Shown here one piece after another: positions 7,141-15,238 of a stretch of DNA of 37,028 nt. Location: the NCBI GenBank assembly GCA_910575725.1, contig CAJTFE010000045.1:1-37028 (forward strand). Reading direction: 5' to 3'. Positions within the stretch are counted from its first letter, which is position 1, and every line of letters begins with the position of its first letter. The notes under the pieces were generated by a model. The model worked only from the letters and a program-made list of their open reading frames with translations. It was not told the DNA's origin and searched no databases. Position numbers and translations under genes: made by a program. Source of the DNA: Clostridia bacterium (GTDB lineage Bacteria; Bacillota; Clostridia; Lachnospirales; Lachnospiraceae).

Positions 7141-8049
7141 CTACTGCTTCTTTTTTCTTTTCTGATGCCATTTCAGGAATTCTTCTTTGTTATCGCCTAT
7201 TCGCTCTGTAATCTGCTCAATGGATACAATGCCATCCCGTATCATTCCCTCATACACTTCAAAATTCTTTTCACGCTCTATAAGCTGTGCCTCTTTTTTC
7301 AGATACTCCCTTTCCGCCTTCTCATCATATTCTTCCAACAGCATATTCCGAACCTCCATCTGGCCTTTTCGCAATACATCCGTCAATATTCCATGCTCCA
7401 GGCAGTCTGTGATTGCATGCTCAACGGCCTCCTCCAAAACCATCCCTTTTTGAAGATTCTGACGGATCTTCTGGATAAATTCCGCATATTCCCACAATCT
7501 CCGGCATTTTTCCATCAGCTCCCGGTTCTGTCCGCTGTTGATATTCAGCACCTTTACCATGCACTCCAGACATGGAACGCTTCCTTCTTTCTGCCCCTCA
7601 AAACCATCTGAAAGCCGAAGCTCCATGCTTTCCTCTTCTTGTTCAAGACCATTATAAAATACCACATAATTCGGAAAAGGCAGGGGAATCCTCCCACTTC
7701 CAGTAAGCCGGTATCCATGGCTGTCCACATGCCGCTGATATAGCTCCGCAAAATAAAACAGGCCTCGAAGTGGCATATTGGGATTCCAAGTGCTCTGGTG
7801 CTCATAAAGATTCATTGAAGCCCCCAGCAGAAAAGACAAATCATTTTTCATCTTCAAGTAAATCACATTTTCCAGAGTGTTGATCTCCAAATCATCGGGA
7901 TCTTTGTACTCTGTGTCATTTACAGCGTTATAAAGCTCCAGCAAGTCTTTCTTATCGCGGAAAATAAACCGAAACAACGTATCCTTATATTTACGGTTCA
8001 CCTTTCTTGGAAAATGGAACATATGACGTATTTTTATCTTTATTTTCAT
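7141..8049 (-). CDS. Rpn-family PD-(D/E)XK nuclease / putative transposase-like protein
   Basis: 302 residues. The N-terminal region has RKYKDTLFRFIFRDKKDLLE, LEINTLENVIYLKMKNDLSF and NLYEHQSTWNPNMPLR, the conserved blocks of the Rpn/transposase_31-like proteins common in Lachnospiraceae; ND and YEHQS are the likely PD-(D/E)XK catalytic segments. The C-terminal part is a charged helical region ending in lysines. The start at 8049 has AAAGGAG 6 nt upstream. E. coli Rpn proteins are DNA endonucleases that promote RecA-independent recombination; whether this one moves DNA or acts as a defence or toxin nuclease cannot be told. It is a single-gene unit with its own promoter. Confidence 0.8.
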   Translation of the reverse strand: MKIKIKIRHMFHFPRKVNRKYKDTLFRFIFRDKKDLLELYNAVNDTEYKDPDDLEINTLENVIYLKMKNDLSFLLGASMNLYEHQSTWNPNMPLRGLFYFAELYQRHVDSHGYRLTGSGRIPLPFPNYVVFYNGLEQEEESMELRLSDGFEGQKEGSVPCLECMVKVLNINSGQNRELMEKCRRLWEYAEFIQKIRQNLQKGMVLEEAVEHAITDCLEHGILTDVLRKGQMEVRNMLLEEYDEKAEREYLKKEAQLIEREKNFEVYEGMIRDGIVSIEQITERIGDNKEEFLKWHQKRKKKQ

Positions 8050-8062
8050 TTTCTTCTCCTTT

Positions 8063-8091
8063 ATTATACTTTTTTTCAATATATCCTGCAA
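8063..8091 (-). promoter_or_regulatory. Promoter of the Rpn-like gene
   Basis: On the minus strand TTGCAG (8086-8091), a 17-bp spacer and a perfect TATAAT (8063-8068). The -10 ends only 13 nt before the ATG and directly abuts the ribosome binding site, so the leader would be no more than about 8 nt. Confidence 0.55.
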
Positions 8092-8382
8092 GCATACAAA
8101 TCCAGGATTTATCTGTCATCTGACATCCTGACTGAACAGACCGTTTTGTATCAAACATTCATAGGCATCAACTCACTTTTACCATGACACTTCAAAAATT
8201 GAATTATGGATTTTACTTTTTCTTGGGAAAAAGAAAACGGAATCGTTTTCCTTTGAAACACATTTACTTTAACACAAACGCCTTACAAAATCAAGCTATT
8301 TTTAACATATTTTTACATCATTTATAAGACATTAAGAATGGATCAGATAGGAGACACAGAAGACAGAAGGGCTTTTCCATCC
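8092..8382. other. Gene-free spacer between the Rpn-like gene and alkD
   Basis: AT-rich, with no supportable reading frame on either strand. It holds the candidate terminator at 8225-8250; I see no further gene, repeat or RNA signature. Confidence 0.6.
8225..8250 (-). terminator. Candidate terminator of the phosphatase-ogt-alkD operon
   Basis: Read on the minus strand: stem GAAAACG, loop ATTC, stem CGTTTTC, then TTTTTCCC. The stem is only 7 bp with two GC pairs, so it is weak, but the T run is right. It is 130 nt past the alkD stop. Confidence 0.45.
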
Positions 8383-9102
8383 TCAACCCTTCCGCTTCAT
8401 CCCGCGCAGCAGCTCCTTCATCTCCTTCTCCACCCGGTAGGATTCTGTAATCTTCTGAATGGCCTTATTGTACGTCCAGTTATCCAGCTGGTTGTTCTTT
8501 AAGTACTTCATGCTTTCTTCCGGGAAGTGCACAAAATAGACGGACACGGCCCAGGCTACAGCCATACGCACATAATAGGCATCACTGTCAATGGCGTCAA
8601 AGGCTGCAAAGGCCTTCTCAAGATAAGCTTCCTCCACAAAATGGCTCAAAAGCATCACAACCCCGAAACGAAGCTCATACTCCTCCTTGGACTTCAGATA
8701 CGGCTGAAGGAACTCCCATACTTCTTCCTTGTGCTTCTTCGCCTCCTTAAAAGAGCCGCAGAAGATATCACAGACCGCCCAGTTGTTAATGCGCGGAATA
8801 AATTCCCGGGTCAGCTCAAGACGGCGGTCAAACTCCATCTTAGCCGAGGCAGTCACCAGCCCCTGAAGCATATCCTTCTCATACCACTCCCGGTCATTTT
8901 CCAAAAGGAAGGCCTCCCAGTCCCCCTTCGCAATCTCCTTTGCCAGCTTGCGCAGATCCGGTACGCGCACTCCCAAAATATTGTCAACTCCCGGAAGAAG
9001 TCCTCCATGGAACTCCCTGTATCTGCCGTCCGCAAGCTCCAGAAGGCGTCTGCGAACCGCCTCCTTATTCAAGCCATAAGCCGCTTCTTTTGTCATATCC
9101 AT
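8383..9102 (-). CDS. DNA alkylation repair protein, AlkD-like
   Basis: 239 residues, all-helical ALK (HEAT-like) repeats. Blocks typical of the family: GVRVPDLRKLAKEI near residue 45, INNWAVCDIFCGSFK near 105, ELRFGVVMLLSHF and YYVRMAVAWAVSVYF further on, and LDNWTYNKAIQKITES near the C-terminus. These proteins are glycosylases that excise bulky or cationic alkylated bases such as 3-methyladenine and 7-methylguanine without base flipping. The start at 9102 is preferred because GGAGGGG lies 6 nt upstream; an in-frame GTG seven codons earlier has no site. It follows ogt by 52 bp, so two alkylation-repair genes are in one operon. Confidence 0.88.
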   Translation of the reverse strand: MDMTKEAAYGLNKEAVRRRLLELADGRYREFHGGLLPGVDNILGVRVPDLRKLAKEIAKGDWEAFLLENDREWYEKDMLQGLVTASAKMEFDRRLELTREFIPRINNWAVCDIFCGSFKEAKKHKEEVWEFLQPYLKSKEEYELRFGVVMLLSHFVEEAYLEKAFAAFDAIDSDAYYVRMAVAWAVSVYFVHFPEESMKYLKNNQLDNWTYNKAIQKITESYRVEKEMKELLRGMKRKG

Positions 9103-9154
9103 TTGATTCCCCTCCGATTCCACAGGCTCTCTTCCAATCGCATCAATACCCTTA

Positions 9155-9661
9155 TTACAGCTTTACGCCTTCCAGCTTCAGCAGATACGCCTTGATATCC
9201 AGCGCCTTATTCTTCCCGGCATACCCGGTAAGGCTTCCATCCGCTCCAATTACCCGGTGACAGGGAACAATGATCGCAACGGGATTACTCCGGTTCGCCA
9301 TTCCCACCGCCCGGCTTCCTTTCGGACAGCCAATCGCTGCCGCAATTTCCCCATAGCTTCGAGTCTCCCCATAGGGAATTGCAAGAAGCGCCTCCCAGTC
9401 ACGCATCTGAAACTCTGTCCCGTGGAGGGAAAGCGGAAGCTCAAACTGCTTACGCTCCCCTGCAAAATACTCCAGAAGCTGACGCTTCGCCTCAAGAAGA
9501 AGCTCCGTCTCCTCCTCCGGAACATCCCCATTCTCCGAAGAAGCTCCAAAAGAAAGGCTGCAGATTCCCTTCCCGTCCTCCACAAGCTCCAGCTCCCCCA
9601 CAGGCGTCCCAGCCATACACTTTTTCTTGTTAAATATAGTTGCTGCTTCTCGCTTCGTCAT
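9155..9661 (-). CDS. ogt: Methylated-DNA-protein cysteine methyltransferase
   Basis: 168 residues. The active-site motif IVPCHRVIG carries acceptor C134; upstream IPYGETRSYGEIAAAIGCPK and RAVGMANRSNP form the DNA-binding helix-turn-helix with its arginine finger. It removes O6-methyl groups from guanine by self-alkylation. The N-terminal part is a degenerate RNase H-like domain (GTPVGELELVEDGKG). The ATG at 9661 overlaps the phosphatase gene by 32 bp and its AGGAG is 13 nt away, which is long; the internal ATG at 9616 would give a start closer to the family norm but has no ribosome site. Start therefore uncertain. Confidence 0.9.
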   Translation of the reverse strand: MTKREAATIFNKKKCMAGTPVGELELVEDGKGICSLSFGASSENGDVPEEETELLLEAKRQLLEYFAGERKQFELPLSLHGTEFQMRDWEALLAIPYGETRSYGEIAAAIGCPKGSRAVGMANRSNPVAIIVPCHRVIGADGSLTGYAGKNKALDIKAYLLKLEGVKL

Positions 9662-10268
9662 AATAAATCACATTCTCCTGTCTTAAAGTAATCTTCCCCT
9701 CATCCACATCCAGAATCGAAACCCCGCAATTCTTATGCACGCCCCCATTCCAGAAATCCTTCAAATCCGTAATGGTGAAACTGCTCAAAAGCCCCTTCAC
9801 CACAGCTCCATGGCCAGACAGCAGAATCGTCTTATCCTGGTAATCGGGATGATGAACCAATTCCTGCAAAAACTCCGTAGTCCGCTCACAAAGATGCCGG
9901 ATAGACTCCCCTCCCTCTGGCGGTACATACGCCCCTGGATTCAGAAAGAAATTCCCAAAATCCGGATCCGGAATATTCCACCCGTCCTTATGGCAGCAGA
10001 GCCCCTCAAAAGGCCCAAAAGCAATCTCCCGAAGACGCTCATCCGGAATAATCGGAATCCTGCGCTCCCCCCGGATAATCTCCGCCGTCTGCCTCGCCCT
10101 CTTCAAAGGACTGGTAAAAATCACATCAAACACCACATCACAAAGCCCCTCCGCTGTAAGCTGCGCCACCTCAATCCCATTCTGATTCAGCGGAATATCC
10201 GTAGCCCCCTGCAAAAGCCGCTTCGTATTCCAATCCGTCTCTCCATGACGAATCAAATAAATCACCAT
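9630..10268 (-). CDS. Histidine phosphatase family protein (phosphoglycerate mutase-like)
   Basis: 212 residues. The N-terminal catalytic motif YLIRHGETDWN has the phosphorylated histidine; the second conserved part is FTSPLKRARQTAEII, and the second catalytic histidine is in LLSGHGAVVKGLL near the C-terminus. Substrate cannot be deduced: relatives include sugar phosphatases, alpha-ribazole phosphatase and broad-range phosphatases. The start at 10268 (ATG) is favoured over a GTG at 10280 that overlaps GAGGA. First gene of the unit with ogt and alkD; the 32-bp overlap with ogt suggests coupling. Confidence 0.85.
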   Translation of the reverse strand: MVIYLIRHGETDWNTKRLLQGATDIPLNQNGIEVAQLTAEGLCDVVFDVIFTSPLKRARQTAEIIRGERRIPIIPDERLREIAFGPFEGLCCHKDGWNIPDPDFGNFFLNPGAYVPPEGGESIRHLCERTTEFLQELVHHPDYQDKTILLSGHGAVVKGLLSSFTITDLKDFWNGGVHKNCGVSILDVDEGKITLRQENVIYYDEARSSNYI

Positions 10269-10398
10269 CGCATGATCCACTCCTCACATCCATATTTTCC
10301 AAACACAAAATCCAGCTATCCTCCAGTATAGCGGACTTTAAACCAGAATACAAGATTTTAAAGTTTCATAAAAAACCACTACCTATCTCCCCAAACCA

Positions 10399-10606
10399 GG
10401 GACAGCTGAAAAATAAGTCCTGCGCCTGTTCCAATATCCGGTGTCCGGCTGTTCGCGTACACAGTGTCTGATATTGGCGGACAAACGTCAAAGCACACAA
10501 CATGCCATAACAAAACCACGTTCGTCCGACAAGAGCAGACATTGTGTACGAGAACCGTCCGAACACAGATATGGAACAGGCGCAGGACTTATTTTTCAGC
10601 TGTCCC
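10399..10606 (-). repeat. Long-hairpin element, copy 2
   Basis: Perfect 35-nt arms (10399-10433 and 10572-10606), unrelated in sequence to the arms of copy 1 apart from the last TTCCA. Inside, CGTACAC (10456-10462) pairs with GTGTACG (10544-10550), TGTCTG (10465-10470) with CAGACA (10536-10541), and CGGACAAACGT (10478-10488) with ACGTTCGTCCG (10518-10528). The single A.C mismatch in the last stem becomes a G.U wobble if the minus strand is transcribed. Conserved unpaired motifs match copy 1. It lies 120 nt past the cysQ stop, in the same orientation as copy 1. The rest of 10269-10725 has no gene. Confidence 0.8.
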
Positions 10607-10662
10607 GTCCGTCCCCATATACTTTCACATCCTCCCATCTAATTTCCTTGGCTTCAAACCAA

Positions 10663-10685
10663 AAGAAAGTCCCAGGCTCTTTCTT
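10663..10685 (-). terminator. Weak hairpin after cysQ
   Basis: AAGAAAG (10663-10669) and CTTTCTT (10679-10685) form a 7-bp stem with a 9-nt loop, 41 nt past cysQ. The stem is AT-rich and the tail after it is short (TTGG), so termination here would be inefficient. Confidence 0.25.
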
Positions 10686-10725
10686 CTCCCCTTTCTTATT
10701 TATAACAATACAAAATTTACATCTA

Positions 10726-11511
10726 TTACACCAGCAGATTCTCCGCCCGATTCACAATATAAAACCCTTTGGAATTCAAGCTGTCCGCTCTGTTGTAAGT
10801 CATAACCGTTCCGTCCATCTGCCGGAATACGGCTCCGGCTTCCTCCGCAATGCACTGCATGGCTGCAGTATCCCATTCCATTGTTGGATTAAAGCGGTAG
10901 TATATATCTGCTTTATCTTCCGCTATCAGGCACCCTTTCAGGGAGCTTCCCATCTTCACCAGGTTCTTAAACTGATATTTTTCTATCAGTTCATTCATCT
11001 GCTCACACTCATGGGAATTGCTTGCCACAACCCTGAGAGAGGCTGTATCCGTATGTTCCGACACCTTCAGCCTCTTAATTTCCCCGTCCGTTGTTCTTTT
11101 ATATGCCCCATACCCCCGGGCCGCATAATACAGATCGCCTGACACCGGCACATAGATAACGCCCATCACTGCCTCATGCTTATACGCCAGGGCAATATTA
11201 ACCGTAAACTGTCCGTTCCTTTTTAAAAACTCCTTTGTCCCGTCCAGGGGATCGACAACAAAGCAGAGATCCTGTTCCAGCCTCGACTTATTGTCCTGTT
11301 CCTCTTCCGACAAGACTGCATATTCCGGAAAGCCTTCTCTTAATGCCTTTATGATAATCTGGTTGGCCGCTTTGTCCGCTGCTGTCAGCGGAGAGCGATC
11401 CTCCTTATATTCCACCCGGACCGGCGCGGCTTCCCTGTAGATCTCCATAACCGCCTTTCCGGCTTCCACGGCCGCAGCCTTCGCCGTTTCAAGCTCCTTC
11501 ATCCATTCCAT
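10726..11511 (-). CDS. cysQ: 3'(2'),5'-bisphosphate nucleotidase (PAP phosphatase)
   Basis: 261 residues, inositol-monophosphatase fold. Metal-binding motif DPLDGTKEF (D87, D90, with E69/E70 in LSEEE) and the second motif EWDTAA at about 212-217. CysQ converts 3'-phosphoadenosine 5'-phosphate to AMP. PAP is released whenever PAPS donates its sulfonate, to a reductase or to a sulfotransferase, and it inhibits both. It is last gene of the sulfate operon, 16 bp after cysA. Its presence together with cysNC, and with sulfotransferase-like genes upstream but no PAPS reductase in the window, favours a role in sulfation. Confidence 0.9.
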   Translation of the reverse strand: MEWMKELETAKAAAVEAGKAVMEIYREAAPVRVEYKEDRSPLTAADKAANQIIIKALREGFPEYAVLSEEEQDNKSRLEQDLCFVVDPLDGTKEFLKRNGQFTVNIALAYKHEAVMGVIYVPVSGDLYYAARGYGAYKRTTDGEIKRLKVSEHTDTASLRVVASNSHECEQMNELIEKYQFKNLVKMGSSLKGCLIAEDKADIYYRFNPTMEWDTAAMQCIAEEAGAVFRQMDGTVMTYNRADSLNSKGFYIVNRAENLLV

Positions 11512-11527
11512 GAAAAAATCCTCCCGT

Positions 11528-12295
11528 TTAGAGCTGTGTAATATCCAGACGCCGTAAGCCCCGGATTTCCTTCAGCGCTTCAAACCGCTCTGCATCAATA
11601 AAATCAGCCACAAACTCCGTCTCAGGCTTGCGGCAGATCTCTTCCGGAGTCCCGATCTGTTCAATGCTTCCCTCATTGATAATCAGGATCACATCGGCCG
11701 TTTCCATAGCCTCCTCCTGATCATGGGTTACAAAAATGCTGGTAATTCCCACTCTTTCAATCATCTCCCGAAGCCAGGCGCGCAGCTCCGCCCGTACCTT
11801 TGCGTCTATGGCCGCAAAAGGCTCATCCAGCAGCAGGAGCTGCGGATTGGGCGCAAGGGCCCTGGCAAAGGCCACACGCTGGCGCTGGCCGCCGGAGAGC
11901 TGATGGGGATAGCGCTTCCCTAAGTCCTTCATGGAGATCAGTTCCAGAAGCTCTCCGACCCGGTCTTTGATCTCCGCCCGGCTTTTCTTCTGGACCTGCA
12001 GGCCGAAAGCGATGTTATCCGCCACAGTCATATAGCGGAACAGCGCATAATTCTGGAATACAAACCCGATTCCCCGCCTGCTTCCCTTCAGATCATTTAC
12101 CCGGACTCCGTTAATCAGGATATCCCCGGAATCCGGCCGGTCCAGGCCTGCAATCATCCGCAGAATCGTTGTCTTTCCGCTTCCGCTGGGCCCCAGCAGC
12201 GCTGCCATATGCCCCTTCTCGATTCCAAAGGACACATCCCTGGATGCATGAAAGCCGTCAAAGGTTTTATTTACATGTCTCATTTCTACGTACAT
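11528..12295 (-). CDS. cysA: Sulfate/thiosulfate ABC transporter ATPase
   Basis: 255 residues. Walker A GPSGSGKT at 35-42, signature LSGGQRQRVAFARAL, Walker B LLLLDEPFAAID, H loop FVTHDQEEA. It powers the CysTW permease. It is shorter than the roughly 350-residue CysA of enterobacteria because the C-terminal regulatory (TOBE-like) domain is absent, as in other Clostridial versions. The ATG at 12295 has GGAG 9 nt upstream; a longer frame would overlap cysW. Fifth transport or activation gene of the operon. Confidence 0.9.
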   Translation of the reverse strand: MYVEMRHVNKTFDGFHASRDVSFGIEKGHMAALLGPSGSGKTTILRMIAGLDRPDSGDILINGVRVNDLKGSRRGIGFVFQNYALFRYMTVADNIAFGLQVQKKSRAEIKDRVGELLELISMKDLGKRYPHQLSGGQRQRVAFARALAPNPQLLLLDEPFAAIDAKVRAELRAWLREMIERVGITSIFVTHDQEEAMETADVILIINEGSIEQIGTPEEICRKPETEFVADFIDAERFEALKEIRGLRRLDITQL

Positions 12296-12317
12296 GGCAT
12301 TTGTCTCCACTGCAAAA

Positions 12318-13205
12318 TTACTTTCTCTTCCACTCCACAATATTTCTCGCTATGAGAATCAGCACCGCCAGAACCACCAGGATCGAGGATACCGCAAATG
12401 CCGCCGTTGTGTTGAACTCATTGTATAGGATCTCCACATGAAGGGGCAGGGTGTTTGTCTTCCCCCTCAGATGGCCGGAGATTACCGAAACTGCCCCGAA
12501 TTCCCCCAGGGCCCGGGCCGTGCACAGAATGACTCCGTAAAGCAGCGCCCATTTTATATGAGGGAAGGTAATCCGCCGGAAAATCGTAAATCCCCCCGCC
12601 CCCATCAGAGCCGCCGCCGCCTCCTCGTCCTTTCCCTGGGCGTTCATCACCGGAAACAGTTCCCGGAACACAAAAGGAAGGGTTACAAAAATGGTAGCCA
12701 GAATCACGCCCGGAACGGCAAATACGATTTTTATCCCGTTTGCCTTCAGGAAGGCTCCCATCCATCCCACATTTCCAAAAGTCAGGATGAATAACAGGCC
12801 GGCAATCACCGGTGAAATGGAAAAAGGAATATCAATCAGTGTTGCCAGAAGCTGTCTGCCCCGGAAATAATATTTCGATAAAAGATACGATGCGAAGATT
12901 CCGAATACGGTATTGGCAGCTGCCGCACAAAGGGCTGCGGCCAGCGTAAGCTTTAACGCCTTCTGCGTATATTCATCCAGAACCGCCTCCATGTATGCAT
13001 CCCATCCTTCCCGGAGGGCATTGGATATCACTACAATCAGGGGAAGAACCAGCATCAGGAACAGAAACAGCGCGCTTACGCCGATCAATATATACTTCAT
13101 CCCATGGCCGGACGCCTCACGGGGCGGTTCTATCACCTTTCGTATGGAATTGATTCCATCCCCCACGGTATCCTGCTCATAAGTTCTCGCTGTCTTCTTT
13201 GACAT
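12318..13205 (-). CDS. cysW: Sulfate ABC transporter permease CysW
   Basis: 295 residues with about six membrane segments. The ABC permease EAA loop is EEAAAALMGAGGFTIFRRIT near residue 190, and ARALGEFGAVSVISG follows, typical of CysW/ModB permeases. It pairs with CysT to form the channel. There are three consecutive ATG codons at the start; the third (13205) has the best distance from AGGAG. It lies 66 bp after cysT. Confidence 0.9.
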   Translation of the reverse strand: MSKKTARTYEQDTVGDGINSIRKVIEPPREASGHGMKYILIGVSALFLFLMLVLPLIVVISNALREGWDAYMEAVLDEYTQKALKLTLAAALCAAAANTVFGIFASYLLSKYYFRGRQLLATLIDIPFSISPVIAGLLFILTFGNVGWMGAFLKANGIKIVFAVPGVILATIFVTLPFVFRELFPVMNAQGKDEEAAAALMGAGGFTIFRRITFPHIKWALLYGVILCTARALGEFGAVSVISGHLRGKTNTLPLHVEILYNEFNTTAAFAVSSILVVLAVLILIARNIVEWKRK

Positions 13206-13271
13206 CATCATTCTCCTATTAAAAGTCGCTGCACAACAGCACGAAAGAGTAAAGCCGCTTCGACACACTGG

Positions 13272-14123
13272 TTATGACTTACTGAATCTCTGCATATAAA
13301 TCTGTGCGGAATTAATCCCAAACATCAAAACAAAGGATATCACCAGCAGCACCAGCGCGATTGCCGTTGCATCTGCGTATTTGTACTGCTCCAGCTTTGT
13401 CATAATTAAAAGGGGCGCAATCTGGGTCTTATAGGGAATATTTCCGGCAATGAATACCACGCTTCCGTACTCCCCGATTCCTCTGGCAAACGCAAGCCCG
13501 AACCCGGCCAGAAGCGCAGGAAACAATTCCGGCAGTATCACCCGGAAAAAGATACAGGCCCTGCCTGCCCCAAGAACTGCCGCCGCCTCCTCGTACTGCC
13601 GGTCCAGCTTCTCCAGCACCGGCTGCACAGACCTCACCACAAAGGGAATCCCCACAAATATCATGGCAATCGTAATTCCTATACGGGTATAGGCAATCCG
13701 CACTCCCACCTTGGCAGACAGAGCGCCGATCCACCCCTTGTCGGAATACAGATACGTAAGGGAAATCCCCGCCACTGCAGTGGGAAGGGCAAAGGGCAGC
13801 TCGATGAGCCCGTCCATAAGGCGCTTCCCCGGGAAATCATAGCGCACCAGCACCCAGGCCAGAATCATGCCGAACACGCCGTTTACCGCTGCCGCTAAAA
13901 AGGCGCAGGAAAGACTGACCGCATAGCCGGAAATAACCTGCCGGGCAGTCACTGCCTCTATGAACTCCCGGATGCCGAGACGTCCTGCGCTTAAGAAAAT
14001 AGATGCAAGCGGAATCAGCACCAGGCAGCACAGCATGGCCAGCGTCACGCCCAGGGAAAGCCCGAAGCCCGGAATCACCCTGACCCCTCTCTTATTTTTT
14101 ACCTTTATTATCTGCTGTTCCAT
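13272..14123 (-). CDS. cysT: Sulfate ABC transporter permease CysT
   Basis: 283 residues, about six membrane segments. LIELPFALPTAVAGISLTYL marks the sulfate permease subfamily; the EAA loop is YEEAAAVLGAGRACIFFRVI, followed by FARGIGEYGSVVFIAGN. It forms a heterodimer with CysW. It lies 62 bp after the binding-protein gene, with AAAGGAA upstream of the ATG. Confidence 0.92.
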   Translation of the reverse strand: MEQQIIKVKNKRGVRVIPGFGLSLGVTLAMLCCLVLIPLASIFLSAGRLGIREFIEAVTARQVISGYAVSLSCAFLAAAVNGVFGMILAWVLVRYDFPGKRLMDGLIELPFALPTAVAGISLTYLYSDKGWIGALSAKVGVRIAYTRIGITIAMIFVGIPFVVRSVQPVLEKLDRQYEEAAAVLGAGRACIFFRVILPELFPALLAGFGLAFARGIGEYGSVVFIAGNIPYKTQIAPLLIMTKLEQYKYADATAIALVLLVISFVLMFGINSAQIYMQRFSKS

Positions 14124-14185
14124 AAAGCAGAGGTTCCTTTCTCACTCCTGTCCCGAAAGGAAACAGGAATCATTTTCCAAATCTT

Positions 14186-15211
14186 TCATCCGCCGTAGAT
14201 CTGATCAAACACCGCGCCGTCGGTAAAGTAAGCATCGTATGCGGCATCCCATCCGCCAAAATCATCGATGGACACAAGCTCCATATCCAGGTTGAACCGG
14301 CCGGAGAATTCCTGCAATATCTTCTCATCCGAAGGACGGTAGTAATTCTCGCCGGCAAGCCTCTGGGCATCCTCGCTGTAGAGATATTCCAGATAGGCCT
14401 TGGCGAGGTCCTCCGTCCCGTGCTCCGCCGCATTGCTGTCCACCACTGCCACGGAAGGCTCCGCAATTATGCTGATGCTGGGAGTTACAATCTCATACTC
14501 CTCCGGATACTGCTCTATGGAAAGATAAGCCTCGTTTTCCCAGGCAATCAGCACATCCCCCTGGCCGTTTTCCACAAAGGTATTGGTGGCTCCTCTTGCT
14601 CCGGAATCCAGAACCAGCACATTTTCATACAGTTTTTTCAGAAAGGCTTTTGCCGCCTCCTCATCGCCGCCGCTTTGCTTCATCTCATAGGCCCAGGCCG
14701 CAAGGAAATTCCAGCATGCGCCACCGGAGGTCTTCGGGTTGGGCGTGATCACCTGGACTCCTTCCTCTGCCAGATCCCCCCAGTCCCTGATTCCTTTTTC
14801 ATTGCCCTTCCGGACAAGAAATACAATGGTTGACGTATAGGGCGCACTGTTGCTGTCAAATTCTTCCATCCACCCCTCCTCAATGAGTCCCACTTCCTCA
14901 ACAGCCGTAATATCCCGGGCAAGGGCAAGCGTTACCACATCCGCCTCATTTCCCTCTATCACAGAACGGGCCTGGGAGCCGGAGCCTCCGTGGGACTGGG
15001 CCACGCTTACCTCCTCGCCTGTCTTTTCCTTCCAGTATTCCGAAAACAGCTCATTGTACTCTGCATAAAACTCTCTGGTGGGATCGTAGGAGACATTCAA
15101 AAGCTCCCTGGCGCCGCTTTCTTTTTCTGCGGCTTTCCCTCCGCAGCCGGCAAGCAGCGCCGAACATACCATTGATGTAAACAATACTCCTGCCGCCATT
15201 CTTTTTTTCAT
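14186..15211 (-). CDS. sbp: Sulfate-binding lipoprotein
   Basis: 341 residues. Lipobox LLAGC gives a lipidated Cys near residue 23, so it is anchored outside the membrane. Sulfate-binding signatures: VSYDPTREFYAEYN near residue 40, QSHGGSGSQARSVIEG near 73 and TPNPKTSGGACWNFLAAWAY in the middle. It delivers sulfate, possibly thiosulfate, to CysTWA. GGAGAG precedes the ATG. It lies 27 bp after cysNC, so uptake and activation are co-transcribed. Confidence 0.93.
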   Translation of the reverse strand: MKKRMAAGVLFTSMVCSALLAGCGGKAAEKESGARELLNVSYDPTREFYAEYNELFSEYWKEKTGEEVSVAQSHGGSGSQARSVIEGNEADVVTLALARDITAVEEVGLIEEGWMEEFDSNSAPYTSTIVFLVRKGNEKGIRDWGDLAEEGVQVITPNPKTSGGACWNFLAAWAYEMKQSGGDEEAAKAFLKKLYENVLVLDSGARGATNTFVENGQGDVLIAWENEAYLSIEQYPEEYEIVTPSISIIAEPSVAVVDSNAAEHGTEDLAKAYLEYLYSEDAQRLAGENYYRPSDEKILQEFSGRFNLDMELVSIDDFGGWDAAYDAYFTDGAVFDQIYGG

Positions 15212-15238
15212 AAATCTCTCCTCTTCCTGGGGTGTGAA

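Noticed and set aside
7165..7611. Plus-strand frames opposite the Rpn-like gene
   Set aside because: Antisense shadows of a gene with good motifs and a promoter; no ribosome site.
2915..10606. The long-hairpin pair as the ends of a composite transposon
   Set aside because: Both copies are in the same orientation, their outer arms differ, and ordinary housekeeping genes lie between them; no transposase is associated.
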